The notes beneath the pieces are model-generated. The model was given only the letters and a program-made list of their open reading frames with translations. It did not search any database and had not been told where the DNA came from. A program made the position numbers and the translations under genes. This document shows, piece by piece, positions 1-6,498 of a stretch of DNA of 7,129 bases. This DNA is from Pseudomonadota bacterium (GTDB lineage Bacteria > Pseudomonadota > Alphaproteobacteria > Acetobacterales > Acetobacteraceae): assembly GCA_021808205.1 (NCBI GenBank), contig JAKBCD010000086.1, positions 1 through 7,129 of the forward strand. The letters are read 5' to 3'. Each line of letters opens with the position of its first letter. Position 1 is the stretch's first letter.

Positions 1-792
1 GATCCGGCTTGGGCGCTGCGCTGTCCAGCTGGCACCATAGCCGACAGTTTCGCCACGCTGGATATCGCGTATCTGCAAAATCGGCGCGCTCAGCCTCACC
101 ACCGGGCGCATCCGGCGCGGCTGGGCGGGGCTGGGGTTAAGCCCGTAAAGCGCCGCACCGGGGCGGGTGAGGTCGAGGTGGAAATCCGCGCCTAAAAAAA
201 CACCTGGCGAATTGGCGATGCTGCGCTTTGCCACCGGGAATCGCGCCGCCATGGCCAGGAAATCCTGAAGCTGACGTTGGTTGTGCGCATCCTCGGGTGC
301 GTCGGCGGCGAGTAGATGTGACATCACCATATCCACGGCCACACCGTCCAGCTGGGTCCTGTCCTCATGCAGCGCCGCCAGCTCCCGCTTGCCCAGCGCC
401 AGTCGGTTCATGCCGGTTTCCAGATGCAGAACCGCGGCCAGCTTGCGCTCCAACCGGGCCGCCGCCGCCCGCCACACCGACACATCCTGCAGCGAGACAA
501 GTGCCGGGATCAGGTCATGCGCGATGAATTCCGCCGCCGCATGCGGCGCCAGCCCGTTCAGCACCAGAATCCGTGCCTGCGGCACCAGCGGGCGCAGCGC
601 CACTGCCTCCGCCAGATGCGCGGTGAAGAAGGTTTTGCACCCCGCTTGCGCCAGCACCGGCGCCACCTGTGCTGCACCCAGCCCATAGGCATCGGCCTTC
701 ACCACGGCGGCGGTCTCGCCTTTGCTCAACCCGGCAAGATACCGCCAATTATCGGCAATCGCGCCAAGGTCGATCTCAAGCCGGGCGGTCAC
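1..792 (-). CDS. alr: Alanine racemase, partial (C-terminus off the left edge)
   Basis: This is a PLP-dependent alanine racemase, which interconverts L- and D-alanine to supply D-Ala for peptidoglycan in the cytoplasm. I translated it by hand from the GTG at 792; 264 codons lie in the window, and the family is usually about 360-380 residues, so roughly the last 100 are missing. The PLP-lysine motif VVKADAYGLG is at residues 30-39, with K32 as the Schiff-base lysine. TGMNRL, a family-typical SHLLAAD segment and SPGVFLGADFHLDLTRPGAALYG-type sequence follow in the expected order. GYGASW near residue 251 should carry the second catalytic base, Y252. The start is set by the dnaB stop (TAA 804-802), which is in the same frame four codons upstream, and GTG is the first start codon after it. 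No clear Shine-Dalgarno sequence precedes it, so translation is probably coupled to dnaB, 9 nt upstream. The biosynthetic (alr) and catabolic (dadX) forms cannot be told apart from sequence alone; the dnaB linkage favours alr. Confidence 0.95.
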   Translation of the reverse strand, partial: MTARLEIDLGAIADNWRYLAGLSKGETAAVVKADAYGLGAAQVAPVLAQAGCKTFFTAHLAEAVALRPLVPQARILVLNGLAPHAAAEFIAHDLIPALVSLQDVSVWRAAAARLERKLAAVLHLETGMNRLALGKRELAALHEDRTQLDGVAVDMVMSHLLAADAPEDAHNQRQLQDFLAMAARFPVAKRSIANSPGVFLGADFHLDLTRPGAALYGLNPSPAQPRRMRPVVRLSAPILQIRDIQRGETVGYGASWTAQRPSRI

Positions 793-801
793 AATGTTTC
801 G

Positions 802-2286
802 TTACGCATGAATCGTATCCAGATCAGCGAATTTAGTGAACTCGCCCTGGAAGAACAGGTCGATCTTGCCGGTGGGGCCATGGCGCTGCTTGGCGATAAT
901 CAGTTCCGCCTTCTGGTAGACGGATTGCATGTCCGCCTGCCATTTCTCATGCGCCTCCTGGAATTTGTCATCACGCTCGAAATTGGTGACTTTCGGCTCG
1001 CGCTGGGCCAGATAATATTCGTCGCGGTAGATGAACATCACCATGTCGGCATCCTGCTCGATAGAGCCGGATTCACGCAAATCCGAAAGCTGCGGGCGCT
1101 TGTCCTCGCGTGATTCCACGGAGCGTGAGAGCTGGGAAAGGGCGATCACCGGCACCGCCAGTTCTTTTGCAATCGCCTTCAGCCCTTGCGTGATCTGGCT
1201 GATCTCCAGCACGCGGCTTTCCGGGCGGGTGCCCAAAGACGGGCGCATGAGCTGCAGGTAATCCACAATTACCAGCCCCAGCCCTTGTGTGCGTTGCAAG
1301 CGGCGGCAGCGCGTGCGCAGGGCCGAGAGCGTGATCGCCGGGGTATCGTCGATCACCAGCGGAATATCCGCGATCTCGCGGCTGACGCGCACGAAGGTAT
1401 CAAAATCCCTGGCTGAAATTTCACCACGGCGGATCTTGTCGCCAGAAACTTCCGCCTCCTCAGCCAGCAGACGCGTCGCCAGCTGGTCAGCGCTCATTTC
1501 CAGGGAAAAAATGGCCACGCATTGCTTGGCGAGCGCATTGGGGTTTTCGGCCCGGGCATTGGCCAGCATCGCCTTGGCGGCGCCGAAGGCGATCTTGGTC
1601 ACCAACGCCGTCTTGCCCATGCCCGGCCGCCCGGCCAGGATGATAAGGTCGGATTTGTGCAAGCCGCCGGTGCGCTTGTTCAAATCCCGCAAGCCCGTAT
1701 CCAGGCCCGAGACCGAGCCCTGGTTGCGGAACGCCTTCTCCGCCAGGTCGATGGCCGCAATCAGCGCGTCGTGGAAGGAGATGCCTTTGCCCTCCACCCC
1801 GCCCTTGGTGGCGAGGTTGAACAAGGCCTGCTCGGCTTTCTCGATCTGCGCAGTGCCATCCAGCTCCGGCTCGGCGGCGTAGGCGTCATTCACCGTCGTC
1901 TCGCCGATATCGATCAGCTGGCGGCGCAGCCAGGCATCGTGGATCAGTTTTCCATAATCCCCGGCGTTGATGATGCCGACCATGGCCGAGAGCAGCTGGG
2001 CAAGATAAACGGTGCCGCCCACCTCCTCCAACATGCCCGAATGCTCCAATTCGGCACGCAGGGTGATCGGGTCGGCCACCATGTTCTGCTCGCAGCGCCG
2101 GGAGATGGCCTGGAAGATGCGGCCATGGATCGGGTCGGCGAAATGCTCTGGCAGCAGGAAGTCGGAAACCCGCTCATAGGCCTTGTTATTGGCCAGAAGC
2201 GCGCCCAGCAACGCCTGCTCGGCCTGGGCATTGCTGGGCGGCAGCCGCTGAGAAACCGCCGCGGCCTGTTGATCGAAAGAGTCCAT
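802..2286 (-). CDS. dnaB: Replicative DNA helicase DnaB
   Basis: This is the hexameric 5'-3' helicase that unwinds DNA at the replication fork and recruits primase. It has 494 residues, normal to slightly long for the family. The N-terminal primase-interacting domain covers about residues 17-115 (the family motif AEQALLGALL is at 22-31). A linker runs to about 190, and the RecA-like motor follows. Visible motor motifs are Walker A GRPGMGKT (219-226), SLEMS with the likely catalytic glutamate E263 (261-265), Walker B VIVDYLQL (339-346), the sensor glutamine in ALSQLSR (382-388) and the arginine-finger region KQRHGPTG (466-473). A charged insert of about 30 residues (427-456) before the last motif is typical of alphaproteobacterial DnaB. 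The ATG at 2286 is the only reasonable start, because an in-frame TGA lies at 2298-2296 and no start codon intervenes. No good Shine-Dalgarno sequence precedes it. It is the first gene of a dnaB-alr pair, and no intein is present. Confidence 0.98.
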   Translation of the reverse strand: MDSFDQQAAAVSQRLPPSNAQAEQALLGALLANNKAYERVSDFLLPEHFADPIHGRIFQAISRRCEQNMVADPITLRAELEHSGMLEEVGGTVYLAQLLSAMVGIINAGDYGKLIHDAWLRRQLIDIGETTVNDAYAAEPELDGTAQIEKAEQALFNLATKGGVEGKGISFHDALIAAIDLAEKAFRNQGSVSGLDTGLRDLNKRTGGLHKSDLIILAGRPGMGKTALVTKIAFGAAKAMLANARAENPNALAKQCVAIFSLEMSADQLATRLLAEEAEVSGDKIRRGEISARDFDTFVRVSREIADIPLVIDDTPAITLSALRTRCRRLQRTQGLGLVIVDYLQLMRPSLGTRPESRVLEISQITQGLKAIAKELAVPVIALSQLSRSVESREDKRPQLSDLRESGSIEQDADMVMFIYRDEYYLAQREPKVTNFERDDKFQEAHEKWQADMQSVYQKAELIIAKQRHGPTGKIDLFFQGEFTKFADLDTIHA

Positions 2287-2392
2287 GGGGCGGGTTCATA
2301 CCCCAGTTCGCGGTCGCCTCACCAGGGCATGGAGCATGGATGCAAACCCGCTTGCCGGTGTATATCGGGGACAAGCAGCAGGAAGACAGAGC
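2287..2392. promoter_or_regulatory. Divergent intergenic region between dnaB and the pat-like gene
   Basis: This 106-bp gap must hold the start signals for both dnaB (minus) and the acetyltransferase gene (plus). I found no convincing -35/-10 pair in either direction. Visible elements are a tandem 7-bp repeat GCATGGA at 2327-2333 and 2334-2340, and a short palindrome GCATGGATGC at 2334-2343 that overlaps the second repeat. There is also TATATC at 2361-2366, which lacks a matching -35. On the plus strand AGGAAG at 2380-2385 is a good ribosome binding site for the gene starting at 2393. On the minus strand no purine-rich site precedes dnaB; TATGAA, 8 nt before its ATG, resembles a -10 box but has no partner. 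Confidence 0.4.
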
Positions 2393-4951
2393 ATGACCAC
2401 GGCGCCAAGGCGGCGGTTCGACCCGGCCCGCATGTTTCACCCGGCCTCGCTCTGCCTGAGCGGCAGCGCAACGCCGCTCGGCGCCCGGGTGCTGGAAAAT
2501 TTGCGCGCGGGCGGGTTCGCCGGGAGCATCAGCACGGCGGAAACCGGGCCGGTGGGCGATACCGACCTCGCTTTGGTGGCGGATGACGCGCCGGATGTAC
2601 CCGCTGCCCTGGCCGCCCACGCGGCGCGCGGCGCACATGGCGCCATTGTGCTCTCGTATATGCAGGGGCAGGGCTTGCGGGAGATGGCGCTGGCAGCGGG
2701 CATTCGCACGCTGGGCCCGCATAGCTTTGGTATGGTGCAACCGGGGCTGGGGCTAAACGCCAGCCCGTTTCCGCTGGTTCCCGGCAAGGGGCGGGTGGCG
2801 CTGGTCGGTCAATCCTCCTCCATCGCCCGCACCGTGATCGACTGGGCGGTGCCGAACGGGGTGGGGTTCAGCCATCTCATCGGCATCGGCGGAAACAATG
2901 CAACAATCGGCTTCGGGCTGGTGCTGGACCATCTGGGGCGCGACCCCGGCACTGCCGCGATCATGGTTGAAATTGACCGCCTGCGCGACCCGCGCGCCTT
3001 TTTCTCGGCCGCGCGCATGGCGGCAAGGCTGCGCCCGGTGGTGGCCATCGCGCCGGGGTTGCGGCTGAACGATGCCACCGGCAGCACCTATGCGGCGATG
3101 GAGGCCGCGCTGGCCCGCGCCGGCGTGCTGCTCACCGCCACGGTGAATGAGTTTCTTGCCGCCGCCGAAACCCTCACCAGGGTGAAGCCCGCGCGGCAGG
3201 AAGGTATCGCTATTGTCACCAACTCGGTCTCACTGGGGCGGCTGGCAGCGGATGAGGCCTTGCGCGCGGGCCTGCGCCTTGCCCGGCTCACGCCCGAAAC
3301 CGCGCAGGTGCTCAGCCTCGCCGCAGGTAGAACGCCGCCGGAAACCGGGCCGATCTTCGCCGGCAAGGCCAGCCCCACCACCCTGGCGGATCTCGCTGGC
3401 TTGCTCTCCGGCGCGCCCGAAATTGGCGGCATATTGGTGGTTCACGCGCCCTCCGGCGGCGATGACAGCACCGCCATCGCCGCCCTGACCGCCTGCGCCA
3501 AAACCGTTAAAATCCCGCTGCTGATTGCCGCCATGGGCGAAGAAACGGGACTTGGCCATCGCCATACGCTCAGCCAGGCGCGACTGGCCTGTTTTGACAG
3601 CCCCGAAGCAGCCATCGGCGGGTTTCGGCATCTCCTGGAAAACCGTCGCAACCGCGCCCAGGCCCGCGAGCTGCCGGCCGCTGCCGTGCTCAGTCTGCGG
3701 CCTGACAAAACGGGCGTGACGGGCCGCATAAACACCGCCCGCGCCGAGGAGCGGAACGGATTGGTGCAGGACGAGGCCCTGGCGATCATCAGCGCCTACC
3801 ACATTCCCACATTGGCAAGCCGCCATGTTTCTACCCCCGCCGAGGCCGCCGAGGCCGCTATGGCGCTCGGCTTTCCCGCTGTGCTCAAGCTCTCCCACCC
3901 GGAGGTGCCCACACATTTGCTCCCCGGCTCGGTGACGCTCAACCTGCCGGACGAAACCGCCGTGCGGGATGCCGCGCGGGCGATCCTGCTGCGGGTGGAA
4001 GCCTATGGCGCCGACCCGGCCAAAGCCGGGTTCGTGGTGCAACCCCAGGCGCCGCACGGCACCATGTTGCGCATCCGCGTGGCGGAGGACCCGCTGCTTG
4101 GTCCGGTCATCAGCCTGGGTGAAGGCGGCGGCGACCCGGCGGACATCTGCCGCCTCACCGCCGGACTGCCGCCTTTAAACCTGACGCTGGCCCATGCTCT
4201 CATTCACCGCTCCGCTGTCGCCCGGCACCTCGCCGCGCACCGCGGCCAGGCGGCGGCGGATGCCCAGGCCGTCGCCGGGCTGCTCGTGCGCGTTTCCCAG
4301 CTTGTCATCGACACGCCGGAGATTCTGACGCTGGATATCGACCCGGTTTTTGCCTCGGCCCAAGGCGTGATAGCCGCCAGTGCGCGCATCTGGCTGCGCC
4401 CCGAGGGCCAAAGCCGCCCGCCGCTGGTAATCCCGCCTTATCCTGCCGAGCTTGCTTGCCCGTACACCGCGCGCGGGCAGAACTTCCTGCTCCGCCCCAT
4501 CCGCCCGGAAGACGCCGACGCTCATGCCGCAATGATCTCGCGCTTCACGGCCGAGGATATGCGCTACCGATTCTTCTCCCCCGTGAAACAGCTTCCCATC
4601 GAGCAGATCGTGCGCCTCGCGGACGTCGACTACACGCGGGAAATGGCGATCATCGCGGTGCATGAAGCAACCGGCAACACCGTGGGTGTGGCCCGGCTGG
4701 TGCGCAACGACACCGACGGCGCCGGCGCCGAATTCGCCGTGGCGATAGACCCCGGCTTCAAGAAATTCGGCCTTGGCACGGCGCTGATGCGCAGCGTGAT
4801 CAATTGGGGCCGCGCCAAGGGGGTGAAAGAGATAACCGGCCAGATTCTGGCCGACAACGCCCCGATGCTGGCCTTTATCAAACGGCTGGGGTTTTCAATA
4901 ACGCATCTGCCAGACGAGCCGGATATCGTCGAGGCGAAGCTGGCGCTATAA
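2393..4951 (+). CDS. Pat-like protein acetyltransferase (degenerate acyl-CoA synthetase + GNAT)
   Basis: This 852-residue protein combines an NDP-forming acyl-CoA synthetase module with a C-terminal GNAT domain, the architecture of Salmonella Pat (YfiQ/PatZ, about 886 residues). Those enzymes acetylate lysines on acetyl-CoA synthetase and other proteins using acetyl-CoA. Domains are a CoA-binding fold (about 10-135), a ligase-like region (about 136-435), an ATP-grasp region (about 455-670) and GNAT (about 695-852). The GNAT part has acetyl-CoA loop residues KKFGLG (790-795), a likely catalytic glutamate in AEFAVAI (E780) and a typical NAPMLAFIKRLGF end (822-834). The synthetase half looks inactive: no histidine occurs between 181 and 350, where the phosphohistidine motif should lie, and the usual HKS of the ATP-grasp loop is replaced near 506-510. 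The ATG at 2393 is chosen over an upstream in-frame ATG (2285) because AGGAAG lies 7 nt before it and homology begins just inside. It is apparently monocistronic. The substrate is unknown. Confidence 0.88.
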   Translation: MTTAPRRRFDPARMFHPASLCLSGSATPLGARVLENLRAGGFAGSISTAETGPVGDTDLALVADDAPDVPAALAAHAARGAHGAIVLSYMQGQGLREMALAAGIRTLGPHSFGMVQPGLGLNASPFPLVPGKGRVALVGQSSSIARTVIDWAVPNGVGFSHLIGIGGNNATIGFGLVLDHLGRDPGTAAIMVEIDRLRDPRAFFSAARMAARLRPVVAIAPGLRLNDATGSTYAAMEAALARAGVLLTATVNEFLAAAETLTRVKPARQEGIAIVTNSVSLGRLAADEALRAGLRLARLTPETAQVLSLAAGRTPPETGPIFAGKASPTTLADLAGLLSGAPEIGGILVVHAPSGGDDSTAIAALTACAKTVKIPLLIAAMGEETGLGHRHTLSQARLACFDSPEAAIGGFRHLLENRRNRAQARELPAAAVLSLRPDKTGVTGRINTARAEERNGLVQDEALAIISAYHIPTLASRHVSTPAEAAEAAMALGFPAVLKLSHPEVPTHLLPGSVTLNLPDETAVRDAARAILLRVEAYGADPAKAGFVVQPQAPHGTMLRIRVAEDPLLGPVISLGEGGGDPADICRLTAGLPPLNLTLAHALIHRSAVARHLAAHRGQAAADAQAVAGLLVRVSQLVIDTPEILTLDIDPVFASAQGVIAASARIWLRPEGQSRPPLVIPPYPAELACPYTARGQNFLLRPIRPEDADAHAAMISRFTAEDMRYRFFSPVKQLPIEQIVRLADVDYTREMAIIAVHEATGNTVGVARLVRNDTDGAGAEFAVAIDPGFKKFGLGTALMRSVINWGRAKGVKEITGQILADNAPMLAFIKRLGFSITHLPDEPDIVEAKLAL

Positions 4952-5002
4952 CGCCCGCACCCCTCCCTTGCGCAAAATGCCGCACAAACCCCAGGATGCC
5001 CC

Positions 5003-5031
5003 TTGAATTCCCACGCTCGCCGTGCTTTAGC
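5003..5031 (+). promoter_or_regulatory. Candidate sigma-70 type promoter for rpsF-rpsR-rplI
   Basis: TTGAAT at 5003-5008 (four of six against TTGACA) is followed after 17 nt by TTTAGC at 5026-5031, or after 16 nt by CTTTAG at 5025-5030. The extended form GCTTTAGC is close to the GCTANAWC -10 pattern described for some alphaproteobacteria. Initiation would fall near 5037 and give a leader of about 100 nt. This is a sequence match only. If correct, the hairpin at 5032-5048 would be only partly transcribed from this promoter. Confidence 0.4.
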
Positions 5032-5048
5032 CCCGGCTCCCTGCCGGG
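5032..5048 (+). other. GC hairpin with TCCCT loop upstream of rpsF
   Basis: CCCGGC (5032-5037) pairs perfectly with GCCGGG (5043-5048) around the loop TCCCT (5038-5042). No T-run follows, so it is unlikely to be an intrinsic terminator for the upstream gene. The loop is complementary, with one G:U pair, to AGGGG in the rpsF ribosome binding site at 5126-5130. Confidence 0.55.
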
Positions 5049-5085
5049 TGCGTGGCATCGCGCCCGGATATGCTCGCCCCGAATT

Positions 5086-5105
5086 CCCGGGTGGCCCTCA
5101 CCGGG
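5086..5105 (+). other. GC hairpin with GCCCT loop in the rpsF leader
   Basis: CCC (5086-5088) pairs with GGG (5103-5105). After a single bulged G (5089), GGTG (5090-5093) pairs with CACC (5099-5102). The loop is GCCCT (5094-5098). Its CCCT is complementary to AGGG at 5126-5129 in the rpsF ribosome binding site. The loop resembles that of the hairpin at 5032-5048. Confidence 0.55.
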
Positions 5106-5136
5106 GCCTGAGCTGATCTAGCCGAAGGGGGGACAC

Positions 5137-5610
5137 ATGCCGTTATATGAAACCGTGGTGATCGCGCGCAGCGAGATCACCCAGGCACAGGCCGACGCTG
5201 TGGCCGACGCCGCCACCACCACCATCGAAACCGATGGCGGTGCTGTTAAGAAGCGCGAGTATTGGGGCCTGCGCCCGCTCGCCTACCGTATCAAGAAGAA
5301 CCGCAAGGGCCACTACATCCTGCTGGGTCTGGATGCGCCTTCCGCCGCTGTGCAGGAGATGGAGCGCCAGCTCACCCTGAATGAAGACGTGCTGCGGTTC
5401 ATGACCGTGCGTGTCGAAGAGATCAACGAGGAACCCTCCGCGATCCTCTCTCGCAAGGCCGATGAGCGTGAGCGCAATTTCCGTGGTCCCAAGCCCGCGG
5501 GCCGCTTCGAATCCGGCCGTAAACGTGGCTTTGATGAACGCGAAGAATTCCGCGCGCGTGACGAGTTCCGCGCCGACCGTGACGAATACAGCGTCGAGGA
5601 GGATATCTGA
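5137..5610 (+). CDS. rpsF: 30S ribosomal protein S6
   Basis: S6 is a small-subunit platform protein that binds S18 and the central domain of 16S rRNA. The 157-residue product starts with the family-typical [11 protein letters not shown]. It has the central [27 protein letters not shown] strand-turn region (38-60) and the [21 protein letters not shown] segment (77-93). The core ends near residue 98. The remaining 60 residues are a highly charged Arg/Asp/Glu/Phe tail with an imperfect internal repeat ([16 protein letters not shown], about 136-151). Such extensions are common in alphaproteobacterial S6, whereas E. coli S6 carries only a shorter acidic tail. The ATG has a strong Shine-Dalgarno run, AAGGGGGG, 4 nt upstream. 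It is the first gene of the ribosomal operon, and its TGA stop shares one base with the rpsR ATG. Confidence 0.98.
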   Translation: MPLYETVVIARSEITQAQADAVADAATTTIETDGGAVKKREYWGLRPLAYRIKKNRKGHYILLGLDAPSAAVQEMERQLTLNEDVLRFMTVRVEEINEEPSAILSRKADERERNFRGPKPAGRFESGRKRGFDEREEFRARDEFRADRDEYSVEEDI

Positions 5611-5885
5611 TGTCCGAAACCACCGAACCAACTGGTGGCCTGCGCCGCCCCGCCGTAGGCGCCCGCCGCCCCTTCTTCCGCCGGAAGAAATCCTGCCCGT
5701 TCTCTGGCGCTGGTGCGCCGGTGATCGATTATAAGGACGTGCGCCTGCTCTCCCGCTTCCTTTCGGAGCGCGGCAAGATCGTCCCGTCCCGCATTACCGC
5801 CGTGTCTGGCAAGAAGCAGCGCGAGCTGGCGAAAGCCATCAAGCGCGCCCGCTTCCTGGCGCTGCTGCCCTACGTGCTGAGCTGA
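5610..5885 (+). CDS. rpsR: 30S ribosomal protein S18
   Basis: S18 forms a heterodimer with S6 on the 30S platform next to the mRNA exit path. The 91-residue product has a basic N-terminus with [15 protein letters not shown] at about 19-33. The [26 protein letters not shown] core (40-61) and the conserved [26 protein letters not shown] helix (67-88) follow. Length and motifs are normal; a single cysteine, C29, is present. The start ATG overlaps the rpsF stop in TGATG (5608-5612). GAGGAGGA, inside the end of rpsF, serves as its ribosome binding site, so translation is very likely coupled to S6. That fits the 1:1 complex the two proteins make. Confidence 0.98.
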   Translation: MSETTEPTGGLRRPAVGARRPFFRRKKSCPFSGAGAPVIDYKDVRLLSRFLSERGKIVPSRITAVSGKKQRELAKAIKRARFLALLPYVLS

Positions 5886-5898
5886 GAGGAGAGAGACA

Positions 5899-6459
5899 AT
5901 GGCAAACATTGAACTGATCCTGCTCCAGCGCGTTGAGAAGCTGGGCCAGATGGGCGAGCTGGTGAAGGTGAAGCCGGGCTACGCCCGCAACTACCTGCTG
6001 CCGCAGGCCAAAGCCGTGCGCGCCACCAAGGCGAACAAGGAGCGCTTTGAGCGCGAGCGCGTGCAGCTTGAGGCGCAGAACCTGAAGCGCCGCGAAGAAG
6101 CCGAGCGTGTGGCCGAGCGTGTCTCCGGCCTCGCCGTAACCCTGATCCGTCAAGCCTCCGAGGCCGGCGCACTCTACGGTTCGGTCTCCAGCCGCGATAT
6201 CGCCGAGGCCTCGACCGCCGGTGGCCTGACCATCGACCGCGCCCAGGTGCTGCTGGTTCACCCCATCAAGACCCTTGGCATTTCCGCCGTGCGCGTGGAG
6301 CTGCACCCGGAAGTGCATATCGAGGTGAAGGTGAACGTCGCCCGCTCCCAGGAAGAGGCGGAGAAACAGGCGCGCGGCGAAACCATCGCCCGCGAGGAAG
6401 ACGAGCAGCCGGATCTCGGCCCGCTCTTCGGCCAAGAAGAGGAAGAGCCGGCGGCCTGA
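5899..6459 (+). CDS. rplI: 50S ribosomal protein L9
   Basis: L9 binds domain V of 23S rRNA near the base of the L1 stalk and projects outward. The 186-residue product has the canonical N-domain, with [16 protein letters not shown] and [14 protein letters not shown] at 22-35. The long connecting alpha-helix is about 40-75, and the C-domain is about 76-148, with [13 protein letters not shown] at 92-104 and [14 protein letters not shown] at 125-138. After it comes an acidic Glu/Gln-rich tail of about 35 residues, longer than in E. coli L9 (about 149 residues) but common in alphaproteobacteria. It starts 13 nt after the rpsR stop with the purine-rich site GAGAGGAGAGAG. The DUF2232 membrane-protein gene found between rpsR and rplI in many alphaproteobacteria is absent. 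It is the last gene of the operon, ahead of the terminator at 6554-6584. Confidence 0.98.
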   Translation: MANIELILLQRVEKLGQMGELVKVKPGYARNYLLPQAKAVRATKANKERFERERVQLEAQNLKRREEAERVAERVSGLAVTLIRQASEAGALYGSVSSRDIAEASTAGGLTIDRAQVLLVHPIKTLGISAVRVELHPEVHIEVKVNVARSQEEAEKQARGETIAREEDEQPDLGPLFGQEEEEPAA

Positions 6460-6468
6460 TTGGCCATC

Positions 6469-6481
6469 TAAGACATTGATT
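6469..6481 (-). promoter_or_regulatory. Candidate IHF binding site
   Basis: TAAGACATTGATT is, on the minus strand, a full match to the IHF consensus WATCAANNNNTTR. The adjoining 6482-6497 is almost pure A/T and lies on the side where IHF sites usually carry an A/T element. It is a match to a short degenerate consensus in an AT-rich patch, so a chance match is quite possible. Confidence 0.3.
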
Positions 6482-6498
6482 TAAATAATGATTTATCA

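Larger units (their letters stand above)
4952..5136 (+). promoter_or_regulatory. rpsF upstream region and structured leader
   Basis: This 185-bp gap separates the acetyltransferase gene from rpsF. No T-tract terminator for the upstream gene is visible. It contains a candidate promoter (5003-5031), two GC-rich hairpins (5032-5048 and 5086-5105) and the rpsF Shine-Dalgarno run AAGGGGGG (5125-5132), 4 nt before the ATG. An alternative pairing, GGCCC 5093-5097 with GGGCC 5104-5108, competes with the second hairpin, so the leader can adopt more than one fold. Autoregulation of rpsF leaders by S6:S18 is established in many bacteria. A CCG at 5122-5124 sits directly before the Shine-Dalgarno sequence and could be relevant, but I cannot show the full motif. 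Confidence 0.5.

Noticed and set aside
916..1010. Charged insert in DnaB before the arginine-finger motif, considered as an inserted element or intein remnant.
   Set aside because: Similar inserts are usual in alphaproteobacterial DnaB, and there are no intein splice-junction residues.
228..1113. Plus-strand open frames of 99-248 codons across alr and the end of dnaB.
   Set aside because: The opposite strand encodes clear alanine racemase and DnaB motifs throughout.
2285..2392. An in-frame ATG at 2285 would extend the acetyltransferase by 36 residues.
   Set aside because: The extra residues look non-conserved, the start would overlap the dnaB start codon, and a well-placed ribosome binding site precedes the ATG at 2393.
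1522..2586. Plus-strand open frame of 354 codons antisense to dnaB.
   Set aside because: It overlaps almost all of the N-terminal half of dnaB, runs into the next gene in another frame, and its translation resembles no family. Long shadow frames are expected in GC-rich DNA.
3230..4057. Minus-strand open frame of 275 codons within the acetyltransferase gene.
   Set aside because: It lies fully opposite conserved protein sequence and has a composition typical of a GC-rich shadow frame.
4968..4975. Palindrome TTGCGCAA just after the acetyltransferase stop.
   Set aside because: It is a single 8-bp palindrome with no adjoining signal, so too little to support an operator.
5313..6435. Minus-strand open frames of about 198 codons opposite rpsF/rpsR and rplI.
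   Set aside because: They are mirror frames of confident ribosomal protein genes with no family resemblance.
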